64,000 nt of DNA, taken from positions 456,131 through 520,130 of the forward strand of contig NZ_SHLX01000002.1 in assembly GCF_004764705.1 (NCBI RefSeq). Reading direction: 5' to 3'. A program made the translations under genes and the position numbers. Below the pieces are notes generated by a model, which was not told where the DNA came from, searched no databases, and worked only from the letters and a program-made list of their open reading frames with translations. How positions within the stretch are numbered: position 1 is the stretch's first letter; each line of letters begins with the position of its first letter. Shown one piece after another: positions 62,791 to 64,000 of the stretch. The DNA is from Paenibacillus cymbidii. GTDB lineage: Bacteria; Bacillota; Bacilli; Paenibacillales; NBRC-103111.

Positions 62791-62821
62791 AAAAAAGCCC
62801 TGATGCTTTCGACATCAGAGC
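62791..62821 (-). terminator. intrinsic terminator in the leader of the 41-aa ORF
   Basis: On the minus strand GCTCTGATG and CATCAGGGC pair around TCGAAAG, followed directly by TTTTTT. The small ORF begins 22 bases further on. Confidence 0.7.
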
Positions 62822-62932
62822 TGTTCTTGTTGGGTAGTAAAAGCGTTCGGTAAACTCGGAGATTATGGTCCCCCCGGCAGGGAACACCACGTTGCCAATG
62901 GTGCGAGCAGAATGCTCCAGTGATTATCTTGT
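62822..62932 (-). ncRNA. candidate structured leader RNA
   Basis: Between the promoter and the terminator the minus strand offers hairpins GAGCA-ttc-TGCTC and CACCA-N9-TGGTG and a GC-rich segment CCCTGCCGGGGGGACC. I cannot match it to a riboswitch class that I know. It could also be a free small RNA ended by the terminator. Confidence 0.3.
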
Positions 62933-62938
62933 TCAAAC

Positions 62939-62967
62939 ATTATAACCCTAATTCCTTATTCATGCAA
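62939..62967 (-). promoter_or_regulatory. sigma-A promoter for the leader and 41-aa ORF
   Basis: On the minus strand TTGCAT (62962-62967) and TATAAT (62939-62944) are 17 bp apart. Confidence 0.6.
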
Positions 62968-63017
62968 TGATTATTATATACGTCTGTTATTGTATTAGTC
63001 ATGCTAAATAAATAAAA

Positions 63018-63032
63018 CCCTTCTTTGAAGGG
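63018..63032 (-). terminator. terminator of the rRNA/tRNA operon
   Basis: On the minus strand CCCTTC-AAA-GAAGGG is followed by TTTTATTTATTT, just after the tRNA-Leu gene. Confidence 0.8.
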
Positions 63033-63049
63033 CAAATGAAACAGAGTTG

Positions 63050-63132
63050 TGGTGCGCGTAGAGGGACTTGAACCCCCACGGTCGCCCGCCAGATCCTAAG
63101 TCTGGTGCGTCTGCCAATTCCGCCATACGCGC
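63050..63132 (-). tRNA. tRNA-Leu (anticodon TAG)
   Basis: The minus strand starts GCGCGTATGGCGGAAT and pairs with TACGCGC before an encoded A-CCA. The anticodon loop CTTAGGA carries TAG in a CCAGA/TCTGG stem; the long variable arm (GGCGGGCGACCG) is that of a class II tRNA. Confidence 0.95.
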
Positions 63133-63187
63133 AAGCGCAATTCATCCCGTCAATAACTTGCGATGTCAATCTTCATTGGATAAAACA

Positions 63188-63260
63188 TGAGCCATGTAGG
63201 ACTCGAACCTACGACACCCTGATTAAAAGTCAGGTGCTCTACCGACTGAGCTAATGGCTC
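63188..63260 (-). tRNA. tRNA-Lys (anticodon TTT)
   Basis: Acceptor GAGCCAT/ATGGCTC, anticodon loop CTTTTAA in a CCTGA/TCAGG stem, T-loop GTTCGAGTC. CCA is not encoded. Confidence 0.95.
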
Positions 63261-63263
63261 AAA

Positions 63264-63338
63264 TGGCTGGGGATCTAGGATTCGAACCTAGGCATGACGG
63301 AGTCAAAGTCCGTTGCCTTACCGCTTGGCTAATCCCCA
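63264..63338 (-). tRNA. tRNA-Gln (anticodon TTG)
   Basis: Acceptor TGGGGAT/ATCCCCA, anticodon loop CTTTGAC in a CGGA/TCCG stem, T-loop GTTCGAATC, encoded G-CCA. Confidence 0.95.
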
Positions 63339-63420
63339 ATGTGCTTGTCTTACGGCTGAGCAGCCGAAGCAAACAATCGACGGGCGCAAGTCTTATGTAT
63401 GCCCGAGCTTAAAGGAACAA

Positions 63421-63495
63421 TGGTGACCCGTAGGGGATTCGAACCCCTGTTACCTCCGTGAAAGGGAGGTGTCTTAACCCCTTGACCAACGGGCC
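63421..63495 (-). tRNA. tRNA-Glu (anticodon TTC)
   Basis: Acceptor GGCCCGT/ACGGGTC, anticodon loop CTTTCAC in a CCTCC/GGAGG stem, encoded CCA. Confidence 0.95.
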
Positions 63496-63502
63496 GTAAA
63501 TC

Positions 63503-63578
63503 TGGAGCTTCCAACCGGAATCGAACCGGTGACCTCATCCTTACCATGGATGCACTCTACCTACTGAGCTATGGAAGC
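63503..63578 (-). tRNA. tRNA-Thr (anticodon GGT)
   Basis: Acceptor GCTTCCA/TGGAAGC, anticodon loop ATGGTAA in a CATCC/GGATG stem, encoded T-CCA. Confidence 0.95.
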
Positions 63579-63581
63579 AAG

Positions 63582-63657
63582 TGGCTCCCCGAGCAGGACT
63601 CGAACCTGCGACAACTCGATTAACAGTCGAGTGCTCTACCGACTGAGCTATCAGGGA
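63582..63657 (-). tRNA. tRNA-Asn (anticodon GTT)
   Basis: Acceptor TCCCTGA/TCGGGGA, anticodon loop CTGTTAA in a CTCGA/TCGAG stem, encoded G-CCA. First tRNA after the 23S rRNA gene. Confidence 0.95.
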
Positions 63658-63778
63658 ATATGCCTTCATGATTCAGGGACTTGCGCCCTGAAAACTGGAT
63701 ACGAAACGAATGTCATGCACACAAGGTTTGAAGCATACGCTTCCGAAGCCGTCTTTACCTGTCGGTAAAGCCGTTTAG

Positions 63779-64000
63779 GATAAGCCCTCGACCGATTAGT
63801 ATTCGTCAGCTGCACGCATTGCTGCGCTTCCACTCCGAACCTATCCACCTCGTCGTCTACAAGGGGTCTTACGTACTGGGAAATCTCATCTTGAGGGGGG
63901 CTTCACGCTTAGATGCTTTCAGCGCTTATCCCGTCCGTACTTGGCTACCCAGCGGTGCTCCTGGCGGAACAACTGGTACACCAGCGGTACGTCCATCCCG
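63779..64000 (-). rRNA. 23S ribosomal RNA, 3' end (runs off the window)
   Basis: The minus strand reads the conserved end of bacterial 23S rRNA, including CCGCTGGTGTACCAGTTGTT, AAGCGCTGAAAGCATCTAAG and AATCGGTCGAGGGCTTA. The 3' end is placed at about 63779. The 121-bp spacer to tRNA-Asn (63658-63778) holds a short hairpin (AGGGCGCAAGTCCCT) but no 5S rRNA. Confidence 0.95.

Overview
The window looks like chromosomal DNA of a Paenibacillus-like bacterium (Firmicutes, Paenibacillaceae). The evidence is strong AGGAGG-type ribosome binding sites with TTG and GTG starts, a large SLH-domain surface protein, several LplA/LplB/LplC-type ABC sugar transporters, YesM/YesN two-component pairs, and a six-tRNA cluster after a 23S rRNA gene. 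No species can be named from the sequence alone.

Layout. (1) 0-2.4 kb: the start of a Gfo/Idh oxidoreductase, an AraC regulator and a PhyH-type dioxygenase. (2) 2.6-23.2 kb, all on the minus strand: a glycan-use locus with an S-layer-anchored GLUG-repeat protein, three putative glycoside hydrolases (GH29-like, an unassigned one, GH36-like), a CUT1 ABC permease pair, two closely related binding lipoproteins, two YesN response regulators and one YesM kinase. Similar hyphenated dyads (AAC-N7-GTT) precede three of its genes or transcription units. A 161-bp MITE has been inserted at the 3' end of the kinase and supplies its stop codon. (3) 23.2-25.4 kb: a scrapyard with an IS4 transposase remnant, a broken acetyltransferase and small ORFs. 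(4) 25.4-39.4 kb: a full staphyloxanthin-type C30 carotenoid operon (fni, crtM, crtP, aldH, crtO, crtN, crtQ) plus an MMPL transporter. To its right lie a CarH-type B12 photoreceptor repressor with its light-sensing motif intact, CarH-like direct repeats, and a TspO protein. In this operon crtM is fused in frame to a TIGR02328-type domain. (5) 36.4-40.5 kb also holds four decayed genes (MCP-like, EamA, PAS-GGDEF, GH88).

(6) 40.6-58.6 kb: an apparent 16-gene co-directional unit, divergent from a LysR regulator. It encodes a CUT1 sugar-type ABC transporter, four oxidoreductases, 2-methylcitrate synthase/dehydratase/methylisocitrate lyase, a 4-hydroxybutyryl-CoA dehydratase-like protein with all four Fe-S cluster ligands, SDR, 3-hydroxyacyl-CoA dehydrogenase, acyl-CoA synthetase, thiolase and enoyl-CoA hydratase. 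It resembles the Bacillus mmg operon, but the AbfD-type radical dehydratase stands where the acyl-CoA dehydrogenase would be. The inferred pathway is 4-hydroxyacyl-CoA to 2-enoyl-CoA to 3-ketoacyl-CoA to acetyl-CoA, plus propionyl-CoA if the substrate is odd-chain. This is the best candidate for an undescribed catabolic system.

(7) 59.7-62.5 kb: a decayed IS481-like element (DUF6431 protein, frameshifted DDE transposase, AAA ATPase). (8) 62.5-64 kb: terminators, a promoter-leader-terminator-small ORF unit, tRNA genes Leu, Lys, Gln, Glu, Thr, Asn, and the 3' end of a 23S rRNA gene, all on the minus strand. No 5S gene lies between the 23S gene and the tRNAs.
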